Below the pieces are notes generated by a model. It saw only the letters and a list, made by a program, of their open reading frames with translations. It had not been told where the DNA came from and made no database searches. 48,535 nt of DNA. Origin: Chara braunii (taxonomy: Eukaryota; Streptophyta; Charophyceae; Charales; Characeae). Shown here piece after piece: positions 1 through 9,115 of this stretch. The DNA is taken from contig BFEA01001116.1 in assembly GCA_003427395.1 (NCBI GenBank), positions 91,745-140,279 of the forward strand, read 5' to 3'. Every line of letters begins with the position of its first letter. Positions within the stretch are counted from its first letter, which is position 1. Position numbers and translations under genes: made by a program.

Positions 1-52
<52 letters not shown>
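1..52. repeat. (CA)n microsatellite
   Basis: Uninterrupted CA dinucleotide run at the window edge, so its true length is unknown. It is followed by C-rich unassigned sequence. Confidence 0.98.
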
Positions 53-54
<2 letters not shown>

Positions 55-124
55 AACCAATCCCAACGCCCACCCCCCACCCCCTACTGGGCCCAGACAA
101 ACCCGGGAAACAGCCCCCTGTGAC

Positions 125-225
125 CACGTACGCGGGCCCTAAATTTGCGTATGCGCGCATACATATGCGACACGTATGCGCATACGTGCATACGCGTATG
201 CACGTATGCGGAGCCCGCGTACGTG
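125..225. repeat. Nested palindrome, alternating purine-pyrimidine
   Basis: Positions 179-210 form a perfect 32-bp palindrome centred at 194/195 and made almost only of alternating purine/pyrimidine steps (CGCATACG type). Outer arms at 125-137 and 213-225 are perfect 13-bp inverted repeats (CACGTACGCGGGC). A separate 14-bp palindrome lies at 149-162. Such DNA can extrude a cruciform or adopt Z-form. It sits just left of the TIR element that starts near 252. No coding role is seen. Confidence 0.85.
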
Positions 226-251
226 TACGCCGTGCTACCCAGATATATACA

Positions 252-1021
252 TACAGGGTTACCAGCGTTCGGGACGGGCCGAACGCCCGAACTCGAACGC
301 CCGAACGTACGGGACCCCTTCGGAAGGCGTTCGGTCGTTCGGGCCGAACGCGGACCAAAAAAAAAAAAAAAAAACATTTTCAAAAAATTCCGAAAAAAAA
401 ACTATGTTATGGAGAAAAATAAACTTAACAACATTTGCCTGAACACTACATCCAAATTTGTTACCAAATTTGAATTAAAAATCAAATACAAAAAATAAAC
501 ACTACGATAAAAATAAGAAAAAATAAAAAGAGAATTAAAATGAGTGAGTGTGCCAGCACCTTTTTGACACCGCCATCTTTGCCGATTTTTAATTATCTTT
601 TGGCATTGACAAATGCCCAGCAAATTTACAGATATATAGTTTACATAATCAATAACTCGTTAATTTTGCTTCAAAAATAATAAATTTTTTTAGGCCCCGA
701 AATAAAGTGAAAACAAAAAGTTAAAAGTGAAAAAAAAACAATATACTGAGTGGGCGAGCACGTTTTGACACACCCATCTTTGAAGATTTTTAATGTTTTT
801 TTTGGCTTAGCATAATGGCTTCAAAGTTTATAGGCGTGTAGGTTACATCATAGAGAACTCACAAAAAAAAATTCAGAAAACAAAACTTATTTTTAGGCCC
901 CAAAACATTTTTTGGCGGGGGCCGAACCTGGAGGTGTTCGGCCCCTGAACGGGACCCCGAACGCCCGAACGATTGGGGGCCAGCCCGAGGGCCCCCGAAC
1001 GTTCGGTCAGGTAACCCTGTA
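252..1021. mobile_element. Non-autonomous TIR element with CCGAACG subterminal repeats
   Basis: Terminal inverted repeats of 12 bp (TACAGGGTTACC at 252-263 and its complement at 1010-1021) bound a ~770-bp AT-rich body without a credible ORF. Inside each end lie clustered copies of a CCGAACG/CGTTCGG motif (about 268-355 and 905-1006), typical of subterminal transposase-binding arrays in DNA transposons. The body is a ~202-bp internal tandem duplication. The flanks are TATATA-type, so a TA or longer AT-rich target duplication is possible but cannot be resolved in simple sequence. Superfamily is not assigned. A diverged relative lies at about 11484-12412. Confidence 0.7.
540..905. repeat. Internal tandem duplication (~202 bp) of the TIR element
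   Basis: Copy 1 (about 540-701) and copy 2 (about 742-905) share GAGTG.GC.AGCAC near their starts, CATCTTTG..GATTTTTAAT in the middle and TTTTTAGGCCCC at their ends, offset by 202-203 bp. Confidence 0.75.
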
Positions 1022-1072
1022 TATATATATATCGTCACAAACAGAACTGCCCGGTAAAATATATATTGTCAC
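1022..1072. repeat. Fragment of the hammerhead-bearing tandem repeat
   Basis: After a TA run, 1033-1058 matches 48166-48191 at 25 of 26 positions (core AGAACTGCCCGGTAAA). A shorter second TATATATTGTCACA unit follows. This is the same repeat unit that carries the ribozyme near 48.2 kb, truncated here after GGTAAA. Confidence 0.75.
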
Positions 1073-1156
1073 ACTGTGAATCAGAGCACCAAGGCGAAAA
1101 AAAGCAAAACAAGGAAAGAAAAAGAAGTTAGGAAGGAAAGCCCCACCTGTTCATCA

Positions 1157-1248
1157 CCTCTTACGTACAAGGCCAGCCACGAGGATGACAGGTTGAGCGC
1201 TGGCTGCCCCCATCCCCGTGTGTCACAAGGACCCACTTGCACGCTGCC
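1157..1248. repeat. Dispersed ~90-bp repeat, copy 1
   Basis: Aligns in the same orientation with 24033-24125, sharing CCTCTTACG.ACAAGGC, GGTTGAGCG and CATCCCCGTGTG. I judge identity at roughly three quarters by eye. It lies within Lys/Glu-rich low-complexity open frames (1076-1395) that show no domain. Nature unknown; no convincing tRNA-type A or B box is seen. Confidence 0.6.
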
Positions 1249-1920
1249 AAAAGGCAAAGAGGTAAAGAAAAGGAGGAGGAAACCAGACCTTACAGAGGCA
1301 AGAAAAAGAGAAAGGGATCCAATCAAAGAAAAGACAAGGGAAGAAAGCAAATGACACATCCCACAGATAAACCAATTGTCACTGTCACTACACATATTCT
1401 TTTATTTTATTCTTTCTTTTTCTTCTTTTCTTTTTCTTTTCTTCAAAAATTTATACATTTTTTCCTTCTTTGTTTTTTTCTTTTTGTTTCAATTTTTTTT
1501 TCCCTTCTTTCTTCAACTCCACATCGGTTGCTCCTTTTGAATGCCCGTGCCGGAAGTGCGAGGGTCGTCAGCGCGCGGGCAAAGGTCTGTCTTGTCCTGG
1601 TAGGAAGTATGTGGGCGCACAATTTTAAGGCGCGCGTGTGATTTTTCTGATTGAATGGGCGGCCGAGGTAGCCGGCCGACCCGTACTAGGCCACGAGATT
1701 GGTTAGGGGGTGAAAGTCCGTTTTGGTCGGCGTGCGCGGCCCACAGTAGGACTGACGTGCCAATAGGCACATGGGACGGCCACGGCGCGGGGGGGTGGAC
1801 TGGTGCGAACGCTTAAGGGCGGCGGGTACAAGTGCGGGCTGAAAGAGTGGCCTGGGCGGTATCCTGGCCCGGAGCGCCACGCGGTACCGTTTTATATTGG
1901 GAACCGCGCCTGCTGGTTAC
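1249..1920. other. Unassigned; purine-rich then T-rich sequence
   Basis: A/G-rich sequence (about 1250-1350) is followed by a T-rich stretch (about 1395-1515) and GC-rich sequence. Open frames on both strands are short and compositionally biased. I see no gene. Confidence 0.6.
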
Positions 1921-2120
1921 AGGCTTGGGCTTAGCCCTATTGGTTACAACAACGGACCGGTACGCAGTAGACACAAGGATCGAGGCCAGAAGGCGGCAGC
2001 GCGGTAGCAGCGGAGTATAACCAGGCTTGGGCTTAGCCCTATTGGTTACAACAACGGACTGGTACGCAGTAGACACAAGGATCGAGGCCAGAAGTCGGCA
2101 GCGCGGTAGCAGCGGAGTAT
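1921..2120. repeat. 102-bp tandem direct repeat, two copies
   Basis: Copies 1921-2018 and 2023-2120 are nearly identical (differences include GGACCGG/GGACTGG and AAGGCGG/AAGTCGG), separated by 4 bp. The high identity implies a recent local duplication. No coding content is recognised. Confidence 0.95.
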
Positions 2121-2559
2121 CGGGGAGACTAAGGGGTTGAGGGTCCCGCGGGACTATCCCCCTCAGTTTTGTTGGGGGAGTCTGGTCGCGGGGCCGCGCC
2201 TCAGGGCCAGGGGAGGGGGCGTTGGTGGGGCCCGTGGACCGCTTTTTCTTTTTGTCTAAGGCGGTCCCCCTTCCGTATATCTGGGGATTATTTAAAAAAT
2301 TGATTATTCTATGTCTATTTTTCTTTCTTACTCTAGAGTTGTAGAGGGTTGGTACTGCGCCATCGGGGCCGATCGCCTGGGCCGCCGGCCTGGTGAGGTA
2401 GGGAGTGGCCTTGAATTGCTGAAGTGGGGGGGGCAGCGAGGAATCGAGTGTTGTTGATCCACCCGGGGGGCTGCCCCAGTTGAGGAATAGGGCGACTGTT
2501 AGGGATCAGATTGGCGAAGAGGGGGATCGGCATAGGCCAATGTGCAAGCGTACTCCTGT

Positions 2560-3250
2560 GAAGATCCGGGAGCGAACCCGGACGGGGGTCGCGGCCTGTG
2601 CCAAGACTGGTGTGTATAAAGCGGAGGAATCCCTTCCGGAAGGGAAAGGCGATCTGTGACACGAGGAAGGTCCACATGGCCCCCACGGAGAAGTGGTATC
2701 TAGGAATGAACCCGGATGAGAACCGGGTTAGGGGCGTGCGAAAGGCAAAAAAAAAAAAAAAGGGGGGATCGTCGTTCTAGATTTAATAATCTTGTGCTTC
2801 CTTCCTTTTTTGTCTTTCGAGATCGACCAACTTGCTGACGCGTCAGTTGGGGAGAAGGGGAAACGAGGGAGGTTGTTCGACTACTGTATAAGTCCGGAAC
2901 GAATCCGGACGCAGATCGCGCCGGGTACGAGCAAGAGAGGTAAAAAAAAAGGGGCCGTGGGGGCTTTGACTCGAGGTAGCGCTATTTGGGGCATCTGCTG
3001 GATCCGGAGTGGTAAGGAGGAGGTCTGTATGACCCCTGCGCCAAGCTGGCGCATGTAAGTCCAGGATTGAACCCGGACGCAAAACGAGACAGGGGTGCAA
3101 AAAAGAGGCACTGCCTCGTGCAGGTCCTTCAGGACATCTGTTAAAAACTGAAAAGATACAGAGAAGATTTGCATGGTCGACTGGGCAAAGACGATGTGCA
3201 TAGATCCGGGATGAACCCGGACGCGGATCCGACCCCGAACGTGAATACAG
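2560..3250. repeat. Degenerate tandem array, ~130-190-bp units
   Basis: The motif GAACCCGGA or a close variant recurs near 2572, 2703, 2893, 3063 and 3209. It is accompanied by A-run/G-run junctions (2746, 2941, 3262) and by CCTTC.GG...ATC.GTTA blocks (2631, 3127, 3326). Minus-strand open frames here (2843-3396) owe their length to this repeat and contain repeated RPGS/DLHA-like words, so I do not call them genes. Confidence 0.6.
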
Positions 3251-4808
3251 AAAATGTAGCGAAGAAAAAGGGGGGGGAGCGTGTGGCCTTCGGCGCCACT
3301 TCGGAACACTGCCGCGGTCGGAAGTCCTTCGGGGCATCCGTTAGATTGCCCGTATAAGTAGAGGAGGGTCCGACGGCCGAACGTTTTGGTTAGCATTCAG
3401 GAGCCGTCGGACTGTGTAGCTCGGGACGTCAATACTGGCTGGAGGAACGCGTAGCGGAGGAAGACATCGCACTGGGCATGGGGAGCGAGGCAGTAGAGAC
3501 GGGAGAATGAACCTAGGCGCGGGGGTGCGCCAGGTACATCCTGCATAGTGAGAGGTGGGGCACAGCGAGAGGGGTCACCACGCCTGGTTCTCCATGGAAG
3601 CGGACGGGCGAGTTGGGTGATGACGAGTTGGGCCGACGGGGATACGAAGGTAGGGAGAACGGTCGATACAGTGGAGGGAGAGGGCTGAGTGAACCCGGAT
3701 GGGAAGATGTGCTGGGTGCGTACGAAGCCAGGGTGAAGGTGGCGGAGACGAGGAAGGGGAGGTGAAGGAAGAAGATCGGTAGCTTGCCCGATTCTCGACG
3801 GAATCGGGCGGAGTGAAAGCCAAAACTTAGGTTCCGGGGTCGGGCGGATCTAATGGCGGGTTCGGAGTTAGTAGAAGGTCTGTGGAGAACGAGCTAATAA
3901 GAAGAGGGGCTACGCGGGGTGATGGCGGGAGCAGATACGGAAAGGGGCGAAGGAAGAGTATCTCGCTCATTTCCCTAAGGAAGTGGACGAGGTAAGGATT
4001 GATCCGGGGTTCTTTGCCCGGGCGAACTGCATGGTGGAGTCAAAATTGACGTCAGAACAACGGAATAGGGGTCAGTAAAGAAAGGGGGGTGCTCTACTCA
4101 GGCGGCGGCATTCCAGGTTGAGGGGTACCGATTCGTCGTTTTACGACTTGATTTCAACCCACTTTCCATACTCAACCTAAAAGGCTTTGACCCTGGTGAT
4201 TTTACTGTTTGTTAAGGGTTTCACCCAGACTTTTATTGAATGGCAATTTAACAAAGGTATTGAGTATTTAATTGAGGAAGGTTGGATTGGCGATTGGGGC
4301 TTGCATGGCTAAAGCGAAGGGGTATGAGCATAGAGAATGGTTGGGGTTGACTCCGTGTAGTGCGTGTTTGTCGTTCGATTTCTTGATGTGATTGCAGGTA
4401 TGTCCTGTGGCTCGGATTTTGGATTTGGATTGTCTGCGAACCCATATACATATACATGGTTGTGAGGGGTCCCACTGTGCCTGTGAGAAGTGATCGTCGC
4501 AACTCTATCCCCCTTATGAATGTGTGCGTGGGTGTGCTTAGGAGGAATGTTTGTGAGGCCTAGGGGGCCCCACGTTAAAAACCTGTTCAAAGGTTGAGAT
4601 TGAGGGGCATAGGGAAAACCCTCCCTTCTGCCTGTTTGCGTCTTGGGGGTTTCTTAGTCGGACGTTGGTCCTGGGCCGAGATTTAAGGTCCTTGTCCAGG
4701 ACATCCCAAGCCCTAGACTCTGCAGAGGAGGAATTTCCCCTCGTACAGAGCCTATTTGCATTGGTCGTCGAGACACCCCACCCTGAAGGTGGAAGTGCCG
4801 CGAGGGCC
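3251..4808. other. Unassigned GC-rich DNA
   Basis: Short open frames exist on both strands but none shows a recognisable domain. Another GTGAACCCGGATGGG word near 3690 suggests the flanking array extends in degraded form. I see nothing else to annotate. Confidence 0.5.
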
Positions 4809-5451
4809 GAACGGCGTGTCCTTCAGCCGTTCAATATCGTGAGTGATCCCTCACGATATGTTCCTTCAACCATTCAATATCGCACAGGCCGGAGCCGCGA
4901 TTACCGCGTACGACTGACATCGGTGGTCGGTATAGAATTGGCCTGCGGCCGCGCAGCTTTATGTTAAAGTCCTGCGCGCGGTGTTTCGCCGCCCCAACTT
5001 CTAAAAGTTATGGGATCGTCGGGCTCGCACGTAGGCGCAACGCTTGGGATTATTGTAGGCCGCCGGACCACCCGTAGAGGGGAAGGGTACCCCAAGGTCA
5101 CAATTCTTTTTAAAACAAGGGGACCCTTGCCCTATTCCCTCTTCTTGTTTCCGTGTGTGTTTTGTTTGCTTTTTGAGGATTATTATGGTTGGACGTTATA
5201 GTCTGTGGCAACCGTCAAAGTCAAGCCCCTTAACTTTCGCCCAGGCCCGGGAGAGACTTACCCCTAGGACCGCGAGGAACGACCACCACCACAGGTTCTG
5301 GACCTATGTACCACCCGCTCTGCACAGAGTGCAGAAGAGGGTGTGTGATCTTCAACCGCGCATGGCGGTTGTCCAGCGTCGGGAGATTAACCCTCAAGGC
5401 GCGTGTCAGTCGACACTTGAGTGTCGAACGCGACCCTCGCGATTAGCGAGG
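4809..5451. repeat. Hairpin-dense block (at least seven perfect inverted repeats)
   Basis: Perfect stems: 4809-4815/4826-4832 (GAACGGC); 4834-4843/4850-4859 (ATATCGTGAG); 4951-4961/4965-4977 (GCGCAGCTTTA, 2-nt bulge); 5319-5325/5329-5335 (TCTGCAC); 5353-5359/5365-5371 (CAACCGC); 5410-5417/5420-5427 (TCGACACT); 5435-5440/5446-5451 (CCTCGC). Sequences differ but the small-loop architecture repeats. This could be a structured RNA, a folded palindrome family or chance enrichment. Open frames here (4665-4967, 5155-5580) have no recognisable domain. Confidence 0.65.
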
Positions 5452-5561
5452 ACCGCCTTAGTATGGGTACTACATAGTACGCCATCATTGCGACTGTTTG
5501 CGTACGCTTGCATTGCGAGTCGATATGAGTTAGCCCTCTTGTTAAGTCTCGCGCGCAATGC

Positions 5562-6690
5562 CTATCCGTGTCGAGGTTGATCCAACTCCTGCGTGACGCG
5601 GCCGAGAGGGTCCCACATTGCCGCGCGCGGTGCCGGACCGATGCGCACGACAACGTGGATGTTCTCACAAGGATACCCAAGGGGAGCTACTTCATCACAA
5701 CATTCAACAGGACGGCTAGCACGGACCATCCCATCAAAACAGTCCTGACAAAGGTCATGCTGTCCACATGTCAAAAAAACAGCAAGACGTTCATCACAGT
5801 GCGGCATCATGCAGTCCTGATAGCGTCCTTGAGCACAAAAGGGACAACGAATATCTGGGTGACAAGGATGTGTACAATGAGGAAACGTTGGACACCCTTC
5901 GGCACAGACGGCGGTGGCTGCAATAAATTGATAATGTTGTTGGCATATGTGATGAATTCCGCAGCCAAGACGCACCGCGTCCCTATCCTGACAGGTGTCA
6001 CACGAGAGTCAGTCAATAATCCAGGATAAAAAGTATGATTCGGCAATGCATACAACAATTCATTTATGTTGAAAATAGCCTGAATCATTATCCCACCATC
6101 CCACAGTTCCCATTGGGCAGCTGCATGAATAAGCGCCATATAACATACAATGCCCGGGTCTGTGCAAAGTACAAGCAGAAATGTGACGATGGTCATTAAG
6201 GTCATCGCCTGGCGTCGCATGATGCATCATAAGGTGGCGACGATGGAATGCAAGCTGTAAGACATTTACAATAAAGCCTCCTGAGGTAGTATAATTACTA
6301 CCTTCAGGAGGTGGACCATTGTGGTCATACAACAACTGATTTTCAACAGCGTCAAGCTGATAAGCAATCATGACAAAATGGGAAGCAGTATAACATTGAC
6401 ACTGATAAGCCGGTAGGCAGACATTTGTGGCTGTCAATCCACCAGTATTTGGTAGATCTGCCCTCAGATCCGATTCGATCACCACTGAAAAGCTAGATCT
6501 GATCTGGCAGGGTCGGCGCATGAATGACGAACGTCGTCGACATGGCAAAGCAGGCTGTCGGTGAGACAAAGAACCCCGCAGATTAGCATCAACACGATGT
6601 CGAGAGGAAGTGGGACTTGGAGGAGGAGAGAATGAACGAACCTGCCAACGTCCCAATATGGACGACGAAGACAAAGGAGGGGCCGATCTC
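5562..6690 (-). pseudogene. C-terminal Cys/His RING-like region of a Penelope-like element
   Basis: On the minus strand, downstream of the reverse transcriptase and Ser/Pro tract, an open stretch (about 6011 to 5562) encodes two similar Cys/His motifs. The first has CDTC then CGIHHICQQHY (about 6002-5940); the second has CMMPHC then CGQHDLCQDCF (about 5815-5745). Both read C-x(2-4)-C-x8-9-CG-x-H-x-x-C-Q, like the first half of a RING or related zinc-binding fold. More Cys residues lie between and after them. Upstream, 6690-6060 is a frame continuous with the Ser/Pro tract that ends before the Cys motifs, so at least one frameshift or stop separates the parts. Same strand and order suggest one decayed element. 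A captured host RING gene is possible. Function is not established. Confidence 0.55.
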
Positions 6691-7330
6691 AGTCGGCGTG
6701 GGGGCGCAAATGAAGAAGAAGAAAAAGAAGAAAAAGAAAAAGAAGAAGAGGAGGAGGAGGAAGAAGACAAAGAAACGGATGATGGAGTAGAAGAAGGGGA
6801 AGTAGAAGAAGAAGAAGAAGAAGAGGAAGAAGAAGAGGAGGAGGAGGAAGAAGAAGAAGAAGAAGAAGAAGAAGAAGAAGAAGAAGAAGAGGACGCTGGC
6901 AAAGAGGAAGGAGATGGAGAGGGAGGCGGAGAGGGAGAGGAAGGCGGAGGGGAAAGCGAAGGGGAAGGGGAAGGGGAAGGAGGAGGAGGGGGAGGGGGAG
7001 AAGAAGGGGGAAGTTGAGAGGAAGAGGGGGAAGACATAGGAGGGAAGATGGACAAGATGGGGAGCGGGAGGGGGGAGAGGAAGGCGGAGGGGAAGCGGAA
7101 GGGGAAGGAGAAGGAGGAGGAGGAGAAGGAGGGAGAGGAGGAGGAGGAAGTGGAGAGGAAGAGGGGGAAGACAGAGGAGGGGAAAACGGACAAGAAGGGG
7201 GAGGGGGAGGCGGAGGAGGATGACAAGATGGAAAAGAGGAAGGGGGAGGAGGAACGGGGGAGGGAGAAGGAGAAGCGAAGGAAAGGGGAGGAGAAGGCGA
7301 AAGAGGATGATGCACGGACCAGCAAAGCAT
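6690..7330 (-). repeat. 640-bp purine tract, encodes Ser/Pro-rich linker on minus strand
   Basis: The plus strand is almost pure A/G (GAA, GGA and GGGGA units), so all three minus frames stay open and read Ser-, Pro- or Leu-rich. It lies between the reverse transcriptase C terminus and the Cys/His region. It may be an expanded coding linker or a simple repeat inserted in the element. Homopurine/homopyrimidine mirror segments can form triplex DNA. Confidence 0.85.
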
Positions 7331-7429
7331 ACGTCGAAACCATTGTGTAAGACGAGTTATATGTATAGGTTGTCGACGTTGACGAGCACGAATGTAACAA
7401 GTCCAATGTAACAAGTCCATCCTCGGGCC

Positions 7430-8170
7430 AATGTCGAAGGAGCATGGCCACGGGAAAGCAAACGACGGACAAGCATGGTTGCCGCGGTTCTGAAATCATG
7501 CCAATTGTCACAATCTGCTCAAACCTCGTAAGCTGGCCGGTGAACACACCTGTAGGCTAATAAGACATAATGTTTGACGTAGCACTGGGATATCGTATAA
7601 TAGGAAAATCCAATGCAACTGTCTTGTCAAACACACTCAATCAGAGAGATTTGTCTGCTCGTGTCTGCAGCTTCGCACCTAAAAAGGTGCACGAGCCATC
7701 AGCCGCAATGGTCTCCTTCCATTCAAGACCATAATAGGTTGGCGATGGTGGCAGGCAACCAAAGGTAAGAACATCATCAATGAACCGATAAGTGAAAACA
7801 TATCGGCGAGCTGCAGAGGGATCCACACGCTGCAGGTTGTCCACGTACTGAGCCTCATCCCAATAGAGTGTGATGTTAGCAATCTTAGGACCAGCGTTTG
7901 TACCCATGGGAATACCAACGTCTTGATGATGAACAAGGCCATCCACTGTATATAAATATGTACTAGTAACAATAAACCAAAGATGTTGAAGAATGTCAGA
8001 CACAGAAAGAGTGTCAGATCCCCTATCCGTAGTCCATTCCTCTGCACGCGGTCCACGGACCACCATACGAAGAGCAACACAGGACGAGCGTGACCGTGTA
8101 TGTTGTTGTGCCTGCGCAAGAGCATAGGCATGTGCCTCATCAACAGCCTTAGCAACATTATATAAATACT
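7430..8170 (-). pseudogene. Penelope-like reverse transcriptase, broken
   Basis: The minus strand reads a reverse transcriptase. Palm motif GIPMGTNAGP lies at about 7916-7887, followed by ANITLYWDE. The catalytic box FTYRFIDDVL lies at about 7790-7767, with both Asp present, and FLGAKL follows. In the same frame after a TGA (near 7641) come YPSATSNIMS, a TAG, and GQLTRFEQIV. The thumb region RRLLSRGHAP and WTCYIRAR continues in another frame. The GIPMGTN...YRFIDD pattern belongs to a reverse transcriptase family related to Penelope-like elements, perhaps the Naiad/Chlamys group known in green algae. The frame is open upstream to about 8170, where similarity stops. No GIY-YIG endonuclease is seen on either side. 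Two in-frame stops and a frameshift make it non-functional. Confidence 0.75.
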
Positions 8171-8280
8171 ACTAAAAAAAACAGCGGGTCTCGCGTGACG
8201 CCCCATGCGAGACCCAGTTCCCAGCTCGGGGGACTAGGCAGGCGGTCGATGTGACGGGTGCCAGTGAAACCGGCTGGGCC

Positions 8281-8335
8281 CAAACGAAAGCGTGGGGCGA
8301 ACAAGCCAGGCGGGGCCCAGACGAAAGCGTGGGGC
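8281..8335. repeat. 37-bp tandem duplication
   Basis: ACGAAAGCGTGGGGC occurs at 8284-8298 and 8321-8335 with similar GGCCCA leaders, a 37-bp period, just upstream of the reverse transcriptase remnant. Confidence 0.7.
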
Positions 8336-8405
8336 AAAGGCAACGATCTCGGAAAGGTGGGGCTGCGAGGAGCGTTGTGGCTGGTGACCACAGAGCGGAG
8401 CATGG

Positions 8406-8407
<2 letters not shown>

Positions 8408-8436
<29 letters not shown>
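8408..8436. repeat. (CG)n/(AG)n microsatellite
   Basis: A short GCGC run changes directly into a GAGA run. Confidence 0.9.
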
Positions 8437-8437
<1 letters not shown>

Positions 8438-8647
8438 TTATGACGATGATGATGATGCTGATGACTGCTATTTTGGTTGTTTCTGAATGTGTATGGTGGT
8501 TAGATACACGCACTCGAATTTGCCATGATTGAATCAGCCGCGATTTTCACGGTTGCTATTTTGTTCATATCTGGACATGATCGTGGTTAGCTACATCTAC
8601 TCAGATCTGCCTGTCGGAATACATAGACAATTGTTTCGTGGGGCATA

Positions 8648-8660
8648 CTCTCTCTCTCTC

Positions 8661-8728
<68 letters not shown>
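8648..8728. repeat. (TC)n(AC)n compound microsatellite
   Basis: A TC run with one interruption (near 8673) switches at 8699 to an AC run. Long open frames across it are simple-sequence artefacts. Confidence 0.97.
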
Positions 8729-8730
<2 letters not shown>

Positions 8731-8814
8731 CGGAGCACAACAAACGCGAATTAGGCTGTAAATACCATCCAAGCAAATTAGAAATCATTGGAAAGTCTTG
8801 CCAGAGAAGGTGAT

Positions 8815-9115
8815 AGCCCTGTATATTTGATTTGTCCAACGATTTTCATTTCAAGAAGTAAAACATGCGCGTCGTGTTTAAATGTTGTAGGAGGTTTGAG
8901 CTTTGACCATTAGCACAACTATATTCTCAGTGATGTGGTAGATAGCCTCAATCTGGACAAAGCAAGAGCCTACTTATGGTCAGACAACCCAAACAAAGAA
9001 TAATATATATCGAAGATAGCTTGACACTACATCACGAGAAAACCATCTGAAGGGGAACTAGGAATAATTGATCCAAACAGGAAATGGAAGCCCTAAAGGT
9101 GAAACTCACAGCCAG
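8815..9115 (+). pseudogene. LINE reverse transcriptase C-terminal fragment
   Basis: The plus strand reads broken LINE-like sequence: FHFKK near 8850, AYLWSDNPNKE near 8970-9003, then ISKIA, TRKPSEGELGIIDPN (about 9038-9082). This matches the region after the reverse transcriptase core in L1-like LINEs (LW......W......GGLGI.DP), with one Gly of GGLGI changed to Glu. The first ~55 bp also match 46765-46815 in the LINE at 43-47 kb. Both ends are truncated. Confidence 0.65.

Noticed and set aside
2843-3396. Minus-strand open frames of about 170 codons with repeated RPGS-like words
   Set aside because: Explained by the degenerate DNA tandem array.
6060-7547. 495-codon minus-strand open frame as a host Ser/Pro-rich protein
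   Set aside because: Its length comes from the purine tract; its N-terminal part is the reverse transcriptase thumb region, so it is retroelement sequence.
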